Shown here one piece after another: positions 36,268-44,848 of a stretch of DNA of 64,000 nucleotides (the stretch's first letter is position 1; each line of letters opens with the position of its first letter). Both the position numbers and the translations under genes were made by a program. Under the pieces are notes generated by a model. The model was not told the origin of the DNA, did no database searches, and saw only the letters and a list, made by a program, of their open reading frames with translations. The stretch lies in the NCBI RefSeq assembly GCF_001938945.1, contig NZ_MKIO01000024.1, positions 124,001 to 188,000 on the forward strand, in the 5' to 3' direction. The DNA comes from Xaviernesmea rhizosphaerae (GTDB lineage: Bacteria; Pseudomonadota; Alphaproteobacteria; Rhizobiales; Rhizobiaceae).

Positions 36268-38139
36268 ATGGCAGATAGGGTTGAGAGCGTCATCGCCACC
36301 GATCAGAAGGATGGCCCGGCACAAGAGCGGAAGCCGGAACGGGCCGCGCCCAATCTCGGCCTTGCCTATCGGCTCGGCGTGATGTTCTCGGCCTTCTGGT
36401 CTTCTTCCGTGCGCGTCAAGGTGCTGTCGCTCGGCCCGGCCATGATCATGGTGATCCTGGCCACCGCCTACATGACCGTCATCCTCAACAACTGGAACGC
36501 TCCCTTCTATGACGCGCTGCAGCGGCGTGACCTGCCGGAGTTTTTCCATCAGCTGAAGATCTTCGTGCTGATTGCCGGCGCGCTGCTGCTGCTCAACGTC
36601 ATCCAGGCCTGGCTCAATCAGATGACCGCGCTCTACATGCGCGAGGGGCTGACGCGCGATCTGGTCGATCAATGGCTGAAGCGTAAGCGCGCGCTGAGAT
36701 TGACGGCCGAAGGCCTGATCGGCGTCAATCCCGACCAGCGCCTGCATGAGGACGCCCGCACACTGGCCGAGAGCACGACGGGCCTGACCATCGGTCTCGT
36801 TCAGTCCACGATCCTTCTCATCAGTTTCATCGGCGTGCTGTGGGAGCTGTCGAGCGGATTCGTCTTCCATCTCTGGGGCCATAGCTTCTCCATTCCCGGC
36901 TATATGGTCTGGGCGGCGATCTTCTATGCGGCCTCGGCCTCCGTGCTCAGCCGCATCGTCGGCAGCACGTTGGTGAAGCTCAATGGCGACCGATTCTCCA
37001 AGGAGGCCGAGCTGCGCTTTTCGCTGATGCATGCCAGCGAGAGCATATCCGCCATCACCGTGGTGCGCGGCGAGGAAAACGAGCGGCTGCGGATCAATGC
37101 CGACATCACCTCCGTGCTGCGCGTGCTCAAGCGCTTGGCGCTGGCCAACACCAACCTCACCTGGGTTTCGGCCGGCTATGGCTGGCTGGTGGTGGTGGTG
37201 CCGATTATCGTCGCCGCGCCCGCCTATTTCTCCGGTGGGCTTACCTTCGGTCAGCTGATGATGTCCGTCGGCGCCTTCAACCAGGTCAATACGGCGCTGC
37301 GCTGGTATGTCGCCAATTTCGCGCCGATCGCCGAATGGCGCGCCACCTTGATGCGCGTCACCGATTTCCGCCTGGCGCTGACCGAGATGGAAGACGAGAT
37401 GACCTCGCGCCATGCGCTGCAGTATCACGACACGCCATCCGACCGGATGACGCTGGAAAATGTCGAGATCGCCTGCCGCGTGGATGCGCCGGTCGAAACC
37501 TGCGGCGGCTTCCGTCTCGTGGAAACGCCTGTCGAGATCAGGGCTGGCGAAAAGATCATGGTCAATGGCGATCACAATGTGAACCGCCGCCTTCTGTTTC
37601 AGGCGCTGGCCGGGCTCTGGCCCTGCGGCGCGGGGCAGATCGGCCTGCCGCCGCAGGACGACATGCTGTTCGTGCCGCAGACCGCCTATCTGCCCGGCGG
37701 CACGCTGCGCGAGGCGCTCTCCTTCCCCGAGGCGCCGGACCACTACACCACCGAGGAGATCGCCGAAGCGCTGGAGGCGGCGGGGCTCTCCGATCTTCTG
37801 GCGCGTCTGGACGAGCGCGCGCGCTGGGAGAAGGTGCTGGACAGCGATGCGCAGAAGGCGCTGGTCTTCGCCCATCTCCTGCTGGCCAAGCCGCGCTGGG
37901 TGATCTTCGAGGAGGTGCTGGAAGGCATGGAGCCGGAGCGTGCCGAACGCATGACCGAGATCATGACCCGCCTGCCGCAGGCCGGCATGATCTATATCGG
38001 CCGCTCGGAAACCTATCTGAAGGCCCTGTCACCACGCGTCTTGCATTTGAAGGCGGTGGCGGCGGATCCCGAGCATGTGGACGCGGAATTGAAGGCCCAG
38101 GCGGAAAGCATTCCGGCAAAGCGGGACGCCGGCCGTTAA
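36268..38139 (+). CDS. SbmA/YddA-type ABC transporter with degenerate nucleotide-binding domain
   Basis: 623 aa fusion of an SbmA/BacA-like membrane domain (residues 50-365; LNNWNAPFYDALQRRDLPEF is the family hallmark) and an ABC domain (395-600). The ATPase motifs are badly eroded: Walker A is VNGDHNVNRRLL (no GKS/T Lys), the signature is LDSDAQKA instead of LSxGEQQR, Walker B is VIFEE and the D-loop is EGME. FVPQTAYLPGGTLREAL (Q-loop region) remains. The NBD probably cannot hydrolyse ATP; transport could be proton-driven like SbmA/BacA, or the NBD may be structural. The reading frame is intact over the whole length, so it is not an ordinary pseudogene. Substrates of relatives are peptides, B12 or long-chain fatty acids. 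Confidence 0.85.
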   Translation: MADRVESVIATDQKDGPAQERKPERAAPNLGLAYRLGVMFSAFWSSSVRVKVLSLGPAMIMVILATAYMTVILNNWNAPFYDALQRRDLPEFFHQLKIFVLIAGALLLLNVIQAWLNQMTALYMREGLTRDLVDQWLKRKRALRLTAEGLIGVNPDQRLHEDARTLAESTTGLTIGLVQSTILLISFIGVLWELSSGFVFHLWGHSFSIPGYMVWAAIFYAASASVLSRIVGSTLVKLNGDRFSKEAELRFSLMHASESISAITVVRGEENERLRINADITSVLRVLKRLALANTNLTWVSAGYGWLVVVVPIIVAAPAYFSGGLTFGQLMMSVGAFNQVNTALRWYVANFAPIAEWRATLMRVTDFRLALTEMEDEMTSRHALQYHDTPSDRMTLENVEIACRVDAPVETCGGFRLVETPVEIRAGEKIMVNGDHNVNRRLLFQALAGLWPCGAGQIGLPPQDDMLFVPQTAYLPGGTLREALSFPEAPDHYTTEEIAEALEAAGLSDLLARLDERARWEKVLDSDAQKALVFAHLLLAKPRWVIFEEVLEGMEPERAERMTEIMTRLPQAGMIYIGRSETYLKALSPRVLHLKAVAADPEHVDAELKAQAESIPAKRDAGR

Positions 38140-38217
38140 GAAGTTGGATCGCCTCTCACGCACTGCCCGTCAGTCTTTCTATGGACAGGGCAGGAGAGGG
38201 AAGACAAGCGCGTTTGC

Positions 38218-40044
38218 TTACCCCTCCAGCTCCTCGCGCAGCATTTCCAGCTCCAGCCATTCCTCTTCCTTTTTCGCCACTTCGGCGCGCAGTGTCTCCA
38301 GCTCCTTGGCCAGCGTGGCGAAGCGGTTGGGGTTCTTGCTGAAGAGGTTGGGATCGGCCATCTCGGCTTCGCGGGTGGCGATGTCCTTCTGGGCCTTGTC
38401 GATCTCCTTGGGCAGGTTTTCCAGCGCGAATTTTTGCTTGAAGGACAGCTTGCCCTTGGCATTGGCGGGTTTGGCGGCGGGCGCAGCGGTCTCGGCCGTT
38501 TTCGCCTTCTCGGCCTTTTCGGCGCGCTTGCGCTCCTCGGCCGCGCCCTTGCGCTGGGCCATCATGTCGGAATAGCCGCCGGCATATTCGATCCAGCGGC
38601 CATCGGGCGCTTCCGGATCGGCAGGCGCGATGGTCGAGGTCACGGTCCGGTCGAGGAAGTCGCGGTCATGGCTGACGAGGATGACGGTTCCGGTAAAGCC
38701 CGCGACCATCTCCTGCAGAAGATCCAGCGTCTCGATGTCAAGGTCGTTGGTCGGCTCGTCGAGGATCAAAAGGTTGGTCGGCCGCGAGAGGATGCGCGCC
38801 AGCATCAGCCGCGCCCGCTCGCCGCCGGACAGATTGCGGATCGGCGTGCGCGCCTGTTCGGGCTGGAACAGGAATTCCTTCATATAGCCGGTGACGTGGC
38901 GCTGCTCGCCATTGACCAGGAGCGTCTCGCCGCGCCCGTCGGTCAGATAATGGGCAAGCGAATCCTCGGGGTTCAGATCCTCGCGCTTCTGGTCGAGCGT
39001 GGCGATTTCCAGATTGGTGCCGAGCTTGACCGTGCCGCTATCGGGCGAAAGCTGCCCGGTCAGCATTTTCAGAAGCGTGGTCTTGCCCGCACCGTTGGGG
39101 CCGACCAGACCGATGCAATCGCCGCGATGGACGCGCAGCGAGAAGGGCGCGACGATGGTGCGATCGCCATAGGCCTTGGTGATCTTCTCGGCCTCGATCA
39201 CCAGCTTGCCGGATTCCTGCGCGTCGGAAACCGTGGCCTGCACCGTGCCCTGCGGACCCTTGTGGCCGCGATGGCGAGAGCGCATGTCCTGCAGTTCGCC
39301 CAGCCGGCGCATGTTGCGCTTGCGCCGTGCGGTGACGCCATAGCGCAGCCAGTGCTCCTCGCGCTCGATCGCCTTGCCGAGCTTGTGCTGCTCCAGCTCT
39401 TCGGCCTCCAGCACCTCGTCGCGCCAGGCCTCGAAATGGGCAAAGCCGCGATCGAGCCGGCGCGACTGGCCGCGATCGAGCCAGACCGTAGCATTGGAGA
39501 CCTTCTCGAGAAAGCGGCGGTCGTGCGAGATCAGGACCAGCGCCGAGCGGGTCTTCATCAGCTCGCCTTCCAGCCATTCGATGGTCGGCAGGTCGAGATG
39601 GTTGGTCGGCTCGTCCAGAAGCAGGATGTCGGGCTCCGGCGCCATCACGCGGGCAAGCGCCGCGCGCCGCGCCTCCCCACCGGAGAGCGAGGCCGGATGC
39701 TCCTGGCCTGTCAGCCCGAGATGCGAGAGCAGATAGGCCACGCGATAGGGATCGTCGCCCGGCCCGAGCCCGGCTTCCGCATAGGTTTCCACCGTCTCAT
39801 AGCCGGCGAAATCCGGGGCCTGCTCCAGATAGCGCACCGTGGAGGCCGGATGGCGGAACACCTCGCCCGATTGCGGCTCGATCAGCCCTGCGGCGATCTT
39901 CAGGAGCGTCGATTTGCCCGAGCCGTTGCGGCCGACAAGGCAGACGCGGTCGCCCGGCTCGACCTGCAGGCCGGCGCCGTTCAAAAGCGGCGTGCCGCCG
40001 AAGGTGAGAACGATATCGTCGAGTTTCAGAATGGGCGGCGCCAT
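38218..40044 (-). CDS. uup: ABC-F ATPase, Uup type
   Basis: 608 aa soluble protein with two ABC domains and no membrane part. Walker A1 is GRNGSGKSTLLKIAAG and A2 GPNGAGKTTLLKMLTG; signatures are LSGGEARRAALARV and LSGGERARLMLARI; Walker B ends DEPTNHLDL and DEPTNDLDIETL. The C-terminal arm is a charged coiled coil (EEWLELEMLREEL), the feature separating Uup from EttA. ABC-F proteins act on the ribosome; Uup is linked to tolerance of stalled ribosomes and to DNA rearrangement stability. It starts 2 bp after the thiamine diphosphokinase stop, so the two form an operon. Confidence 0.92.
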   Translation of the reverse strand: MAPPILKLDDIVLTFGGTPLLNGAGLQVEPGDRVCLVGRNGSGKSTLLKIAAGLIEPQSGEVFRHPASTVRYLEQAPDFAGYETVETYAEAGLGPGDDPYRVAYLLSHLGLTGQEHPASLSGGEARRAALARVMAPEPDILLLDEPTNHLDLPTIEWLEGELMKTRSALVLISHDRRFLEKVSNATVWLDRGQSRRLDRGFAHFEAWRDEVLEAEELEQHKLGKAIEREEHWLRYGVTARRKRNMRRLGELQDMRSRHRGHKGPQGTVQATVSDAQESGKLVIEAEKITKAYGDRTIVAPFSLRVHRGDCIGLVGPNGAGKTTLLKMLTGQLSPDSGTVKLGTNLEIATLDQKREDLNPEDSLAHYLTDGRGETLLVNGEQRHVTGYMKEFLFQPEQARTPIRNLSGGERARLMLARILSRPTNLLILDEPTNDLDIETLDLLQEMVAGFTGTVILVSHDRDFLDRTVTSTIAPADPEAPDGRWIEYAGGYSDMMAQRKGAAEERKRAEKAEKAKTAETAAPAAKPANAKGKLSFKQKFALENLPKEIDKAQKDIATREAEMADPNLFSKNPNRFATLAKELETLRAEVAKKEEEWLELEMLREELEG

Positions 40045-40046
40045 CG

Positions 40047-40694
40047 TCAGGCTCCTGTCATGTCATAGGGGCGGGCAAGAAGGATCGCCCGGCCGTGCTT
40101 GAGCGTGATGCGAACAGGCCCCTCGGCCACGTTGGAAATCGTGCGCGAGGAACCAAAAGGAAGAGAGAAATCCTCAAGCGGATAGCGCGCGCCCGCAATG
40201 GTCAGGCCTTCGAGCGCGGTGAAGCCGAGGATGGAAAACAGGCTGCCCTTGGGCAGGTCGAGCGACAGATCGAGCGGGCGGATGCCGGCCAGCAGCGGAT
40301 AGGCCTCCTCCTCGCCCGAGGTCAGCACCACGTCGATGCCGCGCTCGGTCAGCGACAGGCCGAGCAGCAGGTGCAGCAGCGCATGGTCGGAGCGCTCGCC
40401 GCTAAGCGCACCGGCCAGAACCAGCCCGGTCGCCCCGCGTTCGATCGCGGCTTCCGCGGCGATCTCGCCATCGGTCTCGTTCTTGGCGGGCGGATAGGGC
40501 TCGCGGTGGACGTGCGGATAGCGCGCGATGAGATCTTCGGCCGAGGAGTCGAAATCGCCGACCCACAATTCGGGCAAAGCAGAGAGCAGGGGCGCATGGC
40601 GCATGCCGCCATCGGCCGCCACGGCGCGTTTTCCCGCCAGCAGCGCGTCAAGACGCGGCCCCGCCGTGAGCGGCCCGCCCATCAGCACCACCAT
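40047..40694 (-). CDS. thiamine diphosphokinase
   Basis: Converts thiamine to thiamine diphosphate. 215 aa from ATG 40694 (MVVLMGGPLT), chosen for its CAGGAAA ribosome-binding site; upstream in-frame ATGs at 40721 and 40751 are less likely. Family motifs: AADGGMRHAPLL, LWVGDFDSS, AKNETDGEIAAEAAIERGA, LAGALSGERSDHALLHLLLG and the substrate segment SNVAEGPVRITL. It lies next to, but is divergent from, the thiamine transporter operon; together they take up and activate thiamine. Confidence 0.9.
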   Translation of the reverse strand: MVVLMGGPLTAGPRLDALLAGKRAVAADGGMRHAPLLSALPELWVGDFDSSAEDLIARYPHVHREPYPPAKNETDGEIAAEAAIERGATGLVLAGALSGERSDHALLHLLLGLSLTERGIDVVLTSGEEEAYPLLAGIRPLDLSLDLPKGSLFSILGFTALEGLTIAGARYPLEDFSLPFGSSRTISNVAEGPVRITLKHGRAILLARPYDMTGA

Positions 40695-40864
40695 GGTTTC
40701 CTGTCGTCTCGTCTCGCGCATCGGCTGCCGGTCTCCGTGACCTGCCGCCATAGCCTATTGCAGGGCCTCAGGGGAAGCCCGGGTGCCGCTGCGAGAACCG
40801 CGCTGGAGCGCAATCCGGCGGATATTGAGCCGGGAAGCTGCCGCCGCTCCATCCGAAGGGAGGC

Positions 40865-41053
40865 TTAGCGGCGCCAGTCCCGCTCGGCCTGCTCACCATC
40901 TCCGCGTCCATCCGCCATGAAGTCTGGACTGAACTGGGCGAAGAGATCGAGGACATGGATCAGTCTCGGCCGGGTGTCCTCGGGCGCGGTCGCAGCTTCG
41001 GCGCGCAGTGCTGGCGCGCCATCCTGAAGCGGAGGTCTGTTCGGCGGCTGCAT
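40865..41053 (-). CDS. small ORF of uncertain status, antitoxin-tail-like
   Basis: 62 codons from ATG 41053. The C-terminal part RLIHVLDLFAQFSPDFMADG followed by a polar QAERDWRR end resembles the tail of some AbrB/VapB-type antitoxins, in which a flexible acidic tail blocks the toxin. The N-terminal DNA-binding part is absent, no toxin gene is adjacent, and no clear ribosome-binding site is seen. It may be a relic. Confidence 0.3.
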   Translation of the reverse strand: MQPPNRPPLQDGAPALRAEAATAPEDTRPRLIHVLDLFAQFSPDFMADGRGDGEQAERDWRR

Positions 41054-41182
41054 GATGTGAGGCACTGACGGAGCGATATCACAAAGGACAATAAAGCATT
41101 GCCTTATGCAAGAAAAGCGCTTGCCGCGCAGCGTGCGAACCAAGCGCTTTGTCGGCTGTTCAACCTGGCAAAGGGCCGCCGC
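41054..41182. other. gap upstream of the thi promoter
   Basis: Short AT-rich piece (near 41080-41110) between the small minus-strand ORF and the thi promoter; nothing further recognised. Confidence 0.4.
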
Positions 41183-41211
41183 TTGAAATCGGCGTGAGCG
41201 CCCATTACACA
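41183..41211 (+). promoter_or_regulatory. promoter of the thiBPQ operon
   Basis: TTGAAA (41183-41188), 17-bp spacer, TACACA (41206-41211); the start of transcription would fall just before the TPP aptamer. Confidence 0.6.
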
Positions 41212-41223
41212 TCGGATTGCTCT

Positions 41224-41333
41224 AACGGGGTGCCCTTCGAACCGTTTGCCTGATGGCAGGCGCAGGAGGGGCTGAGAGGCGCGCGCGCCAACCCGAGGAA
41301 CCTGATCCGGCTCGTACCGGCGGAGGGATTAGA
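41224..41333 (+). ncRNA. TPP riboswitch (THI element)
   Basis: The conserved blocks appear in order: ACGGGGTGCC, GGCTGAGAGG, ACCCGAGGAACCTGATCCGG, and TACCGGCGGAGGGATTAGA. It sits 60 nt before thiB with no T-run in between, so translational control is likely. It would lower expression of the transporter when thiamine diphosphate is plentiful. Confidence 0.96.
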
Positions 41334-41395
41334 CGGCCTTGCGATGCGCCATCTCGCCTTTCGATATCCGACCCATTCGCAAGGAGGCGCTGACG

Positions 41396-42412
41396 ATGAC
41401 GTTCAACCGGTTTTTCCTCTCCCTGGTCTCGGCCGGCGTGCTGGCGCTGGCGGCCAATCCGGCCGCAGCTGAGGACAAGCAGCTGACGGTCTATACCTAT
41501 GAGAGCTTCACCAGCGAGTGGGGCCCGGGGCCAAAGCTCGCCGAGCTGTTCGAGAAAAGCTGCGCCTGCAAGGTCAATTATGTCAGCGTGGCCGACGGGG
41601 TGGAGCTCCTGACGCGGCTGAAGCTCGAAGGTCCCTCCTCCAAGGCGGATGTGGTGGTCGGGCTCGACACCAATCTGGTGGCCGAGGCCAAGGCCACCGG
41701 CTTCTTTGCGCCGCATGGCGTGGATACAAGCGCGCTCACCGTGCCGGGCGGCTTCAAGGACGACAGTTTCGTTCCCTATGATTATGGCCATTTCGCCGTC
41801 GTCTATGACACGCAGGCGATTAAGACGCCGCCGAAGAGCCTGAAGGAGCTGGTCGAAGGCGATAGCAAGGAAAAGATCGTCATCGAGGATCCGCGCACCT
41901 CCACGCCGGGCCTCGGTCTGCTGCTCTGGATGAAGGCGGTCTATGGCGACCAGGCGGGGGCGGCCTGGGCCAAGCTCAAGGACCGGATCCTGACGGTGAC
42001 GCCCGGCTGGTCGGAGGCCTATGGCCTGTTCACCAAGGGGGAGGTGCCGATGGTGCTCTCCTACACCACCTCGCCCGCCTACCACATGGTCGCCGAAAAC
42101 AGCGACCGCTACCAGGCCGCCGATTTCGCCGAGGGCCACTACATCCAGATCGAGGTGGCGGGGCTGACCAAGTCGTCGCATGATCCCGATCTCGCCAAGT
42201 CCTTCCTCGCCATGCTGGCGGGCCCGCAGGCCCAGGCCATTCTGCCGACCACCAACTGGATGATGCCGGTGGCCAAGCCGGCCGAGCCGCTGCCGGCCGC
42301 CTTCGACAGGCTGGTGACGCCGTCCAAGACGCTGCTGATCCCTTCCGAAGAGGTGGCCGCCAACCGCCGGGCCTGGATCGAGGAATGGCTGGCGGCGATG
42401 AGCCGTCAGTGA
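41396..42412 (+). CDS. thiB: thiamine ABC transporter, periplasmic binding protein
   Basis: 338 aa with a signal peptide ([21 protein letters not shown]). The mature protein starts [20 protein letters not shown], characteristic of ThiB, and contains [21 protein letters not shown] and [20 protein letters not shown] (aromatic ligand pocket). ATG 41396 has AAGGAGG at 41381-41387. First gene of thiBPQ behind the TPP riboswitch. Confidence 0.95.
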   Translation: MTFNRFFLSLVSAGVLALAANPAAAEDKQLTVYTYESFTSEWGPGPKLAELFEKSCACKVNYVSVADGVELLTRLKLEGPSSKADVVVGLDTNLVAEAKATGFFAPHGVDTSALTVPGGFKDDSFVPYDYGHFAVVYDTQAIKTPPKSLKELVEGDSKEKIVIEDPRTSTPGLGLLLWMKAVYGDQAGAAWAKLKDRILTVTPGWSEAYGLFTKGEVPMVLSYTTSPAYHMVAENSDRYQAADFAEGHYIQIEVAGLTKSSHDPDLAKSFLAMLAGPQAQAILPTTNWMMPVAKPAEPLPAAFDRLVTPSKTLLIPSEEVAANRRAWIEEWLAAMSRQ

Positions 42413-42473
42413 TGGCGGGAAGAGGCGGGCGGACTTCGACGCGCCGGCCGGAACGCATTGCGGGGGCCGCGAC

Positions 42474-44105
42474 ATGAGGCGCGGCCTCGTTCCGGGCCTG
42501 CTGGCGCTTCTGTTCCTTGCCGGTTTCGTCGGCCTGGCGCTGATCGCGCTGCTCACGGCCGATGCCGGGTTGCCGGCGTCCAGCGCAAGCGCTGCCGCAT
42601 GGTTCGACGTGACGGTCTGGCGCAGCCTGCGCTTCACCCTGCTGCAGGCGGGGCTATCGACGCTTCTGTCCGTGGGGCTGGCCCTTCCGGTGGCGCGCGC
42701 CCTTGCGCGCCGGCCGTGCTTTGCCGGGCGCATCTGGCTGGTGCGGCTGATGGCCCTGCCGCTCGGTCTGCCGGCGCTGGTCGCAGCCCTTGGCCTGCTC
42801 GGCGTCTGGGGCCGGCAGGGCGTGGTCAATCAGGCGCTGGCCTGGCTGGGCCTCAGCGACCCGGTGTCGATCTATGGCCTGACGGGCATTCTGCTCGCCC
42901 ATGTGTTCTTCAACATGCCGCTCGCGGTGCGCCTGTTTCTCGGCGGGCTGGAACGCATTCCCGCCGAGCACTGGCGCATTGCCGCCAATCTCGGCCTCGG
43001 CCCGTTCGCGCTCTGGCGCTTCGTCGAATGGCCTGTTCTGCGCGGCCTGCTTCCCGGCGTGGCCGGCCTGGTCTTCATGCTCTGCGCCACCAGCTTCACC
43101 CTCGTCCTGACGCTTGGCGGCGGGCCGGCGGCGACCACGCTCGAAGTGGCGATCTATCAGGCGCTGCGCTTCGATTTCGATCCGGCCCGGGCGGTGGCGC
43201 TGTCGGCGCTGCAGATCGGGGTAACGCTCGCCTTGCTCATGGCGCTGCGCCTGGCCGCGCCGGCGCCCGAGGAAGGGCTGACGGCCGGGCGGGCGAGCCG
43301 CCGTTTCGATGGGGCCGGCTGGAGCGCGCGGCTGGCTGATGCCGCCGTGCTGGCGCTTGCGGCGCTGTTCGTCGCCGCACCCCTCCTGTCGGTCACCCTG
43401 TCGGGCCTGGCGGCCCGGCCGCTGCGGCTGATCGCCGAGCCCGTCTTCCAGCGCGCGCTTCTAACCAGCCTGTCCATCGCCGCCGCTTCCGCGGCTCTTT
43501 CCGTCCTGCTGTCCCTCAGTCTGATCTCGACGCGGCTGGCGGCGCAGGCCCGGCGCCATCGCCCGCTCTCCCTCCGGCTGCTGGCTGCGGCTACGGACAG
43601 TGCCGGCTCGCTGGTGCTGCTGGTGCCGCCGGTGGTGCTGGGGGCCGGCTGGTTCCTGCTGCTGCGGCCCTTCGGCAGCGTCGGGCCTTTCGCGCCCGTC
43701 ATCGTCATCCTCATCAATGCGCTGATGGCGCTGCCCTTCGCCATCCGCATCCTGGCGCCGGCGCTCGCCACCCACCGCGCCCGCACAAGCCGGCTGGCCG
43801 AAAGTCTCGGCCTTTCCGGCTGGAACCGGCTGCGCCGGATCGATCTGCCCTGCCTTGCCCGCCCGCTGATGATGGCGCTCTCGTTTGCTGCGGCTCTGTC
43901 GCTGGGTGATCTCGGGGCGGTGGCGCTTTTCGGCTCTCAGGATCTGGTGACGCTGCCCTATCTGCTGTTCAGCCGGCTCGGCAGCTACCGCACCCAGGAT
44001 GCGGCCGGCCTCGCTCTGCTTCTCGGCCTCGTCTGTCTGCTGCTGACCATGATCGGCACGCCTGCGACGATGACATCACCTCACCGCATCAAGGAGGATC
44101 GATGA
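42474..44105 (+). CDS. thiP: thiamine ABC transporter, permease
   Basis: 543 aa fused double permease with about 12 membrane helices. Each half carries the EAA-type cytoplasmic loop: EHWRIAANLGLGPFALWRFV in the first, RLAESLGLSGWNRLRRIDLP in the second. Matches the ThiP/SfuB architecture in which both permease subunits are in one chain. Ends in a 4-base ATGA overlap with thiQ. Confidence 0.94.
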   Translation: MRRGLVPGLLALLFLAGFVGLALIALLTADAGLPASSASAAAWFDVTVWRSLRFTLLQAGLSTLLSVGLALPVARALARRPCFAGRIWLVRLMALPLGLPALVAALGLLGVWGRQGVVNQALAWLGLSDPVSIYGLTGILLAHVFFNMPLAVRLFLGGLERIPAEHWRIAANLGLGPFALWRFVEWPVLRGLLPGVAGLVFMLCATSFTLVLTLGGGPAATTLEVAIYQALRFDFDPARAVALSALQIGVTLALLMALRLAAPAPEEGLTAGRASRRFDGAGWSARLADAAVLALAALFVAAPLLSVTLSGLAARPLRLIAEPVFQRALLTSLSIAAASAALSVLLSLSLISTRLAAQARRHRPLSLRLLAAATDSAGSLVLLVPPVVLGAGWFLLLRPFGSVGPFAPVIVILINALMALPFAIRILAPALATHRARTSRLAESLGLSGWNRLRRIDLPCLARPLMMALSFAAALSLGDLGAVALFGSQDLVTLPYLLFSRLGSYRTQDAAGLALLLGLVCLLLTMIGTPATMTSPHRIKEDR

Positions 44106-44818
44106 GCGCGACCGTCCCGGCCATCCAGCTACAGGCCGTCCGCCTGGCCTTTCCCGCCCGAACCCTGTCCTTCGATCTCGAGATTGCGCAAGGCGGCATC
44201 ACCGCCGTTCTCGGCGCCTCGGGATCCGGCAAGTCGACCCTGCTCAACCTGATCGCCGGCTTCGAGACACCCGATCAGGGGAGCGTCGCGCTGATGGGCC
44301 AGCCGATGGCGGCGGTACCGCCGGCCGGAAGACCCGTTTCGGTGATCTTCCAGGACAACAATCTCTTCGCCCATCTCGATGTCGCCACCAATATCGGCCT
44401 CGGCATCGACCCCGGCCTGCGCCTGTCCCAGGCGGACAGGACAAGCATCGAGGCGGCGCTGGCGCGCGTCGGCCTCTCCGGCTTCGGCCAGCGGCGGCCG
44501 CCGAGCCTTTCAGGCGGCGAGCGCCAGCGGGTGGCACTCGCCCGTGCCCTCGTGCAGACGCGACCGATCCTCCTGCTCGATGAACCCTTTGCCGCGCTCG
44601 ATCCGGGCTTGCGCGCGGGCATGGCCGGCCTAATTGCCGCGCTCAAGGTAGAGCTCGGCCTGACCGTGCTGCTCGTCACCCATCATCCCGAGGATGTCCG
44701 CCGGCTGGCCGATCAGGTGCTGTTTCTGGAGGAGGGGCGCATTCTGCTGCATGTCCCGCGCGATGTCTTTCTGGCGCGCACGGACCTGCCCGAAGTCGCG
44801 CGCTTTCTCGGCGCGTGA
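44102..44818 (+). CDS. thiQ: thiamine ABC transporter, ATP-binding protein
   Basis: 238 aa. Walker A GASGSGKSTLLNLIAGFETP, Q-loop VIFQDNNLFAHLDVATNIGL (the NNLF sequence is typical of ThiQ), signature LSGGERQRVALARALVQTRP, Walker B LLLDEPFAALDPG and H-loop VTHHPEDVR. All catalytic residues are intact. Translationally coupled to thiP. A small hairpin (44825-44845) follows. Confidence 0.94.
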   Translation: MSATVPAIQLQAVRLAFPARTLSFDLEIAQGGITAVLGASGSGKSTLLNLIAGFETPDQGSVALMGQPMAAVPPAGRPVSVIFQDNNLFAHLDVATNIGLGIDPGLRLSQADRTSIEAALARVGLSGFGQRRPPSLSGGERQRVALARALVQTRPILLLDEPFAALDPGLRAGMAGLIAALKVELGLTVLLVTHHPEDVRRLADQVLFLEEGRILLHVPRDVFLARTDLPEVARFLGA

Positions 44819-44848
44819 GCCCGACCGCCTCTCGACGTCAGGCGGCCG

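Noticed and set aside
40752..40864. Search for a second THI element upstream of the thiamine diphosphokinase
   Set aside because: None of the conserved TPP aptamer blocks is present on the minus strand here.
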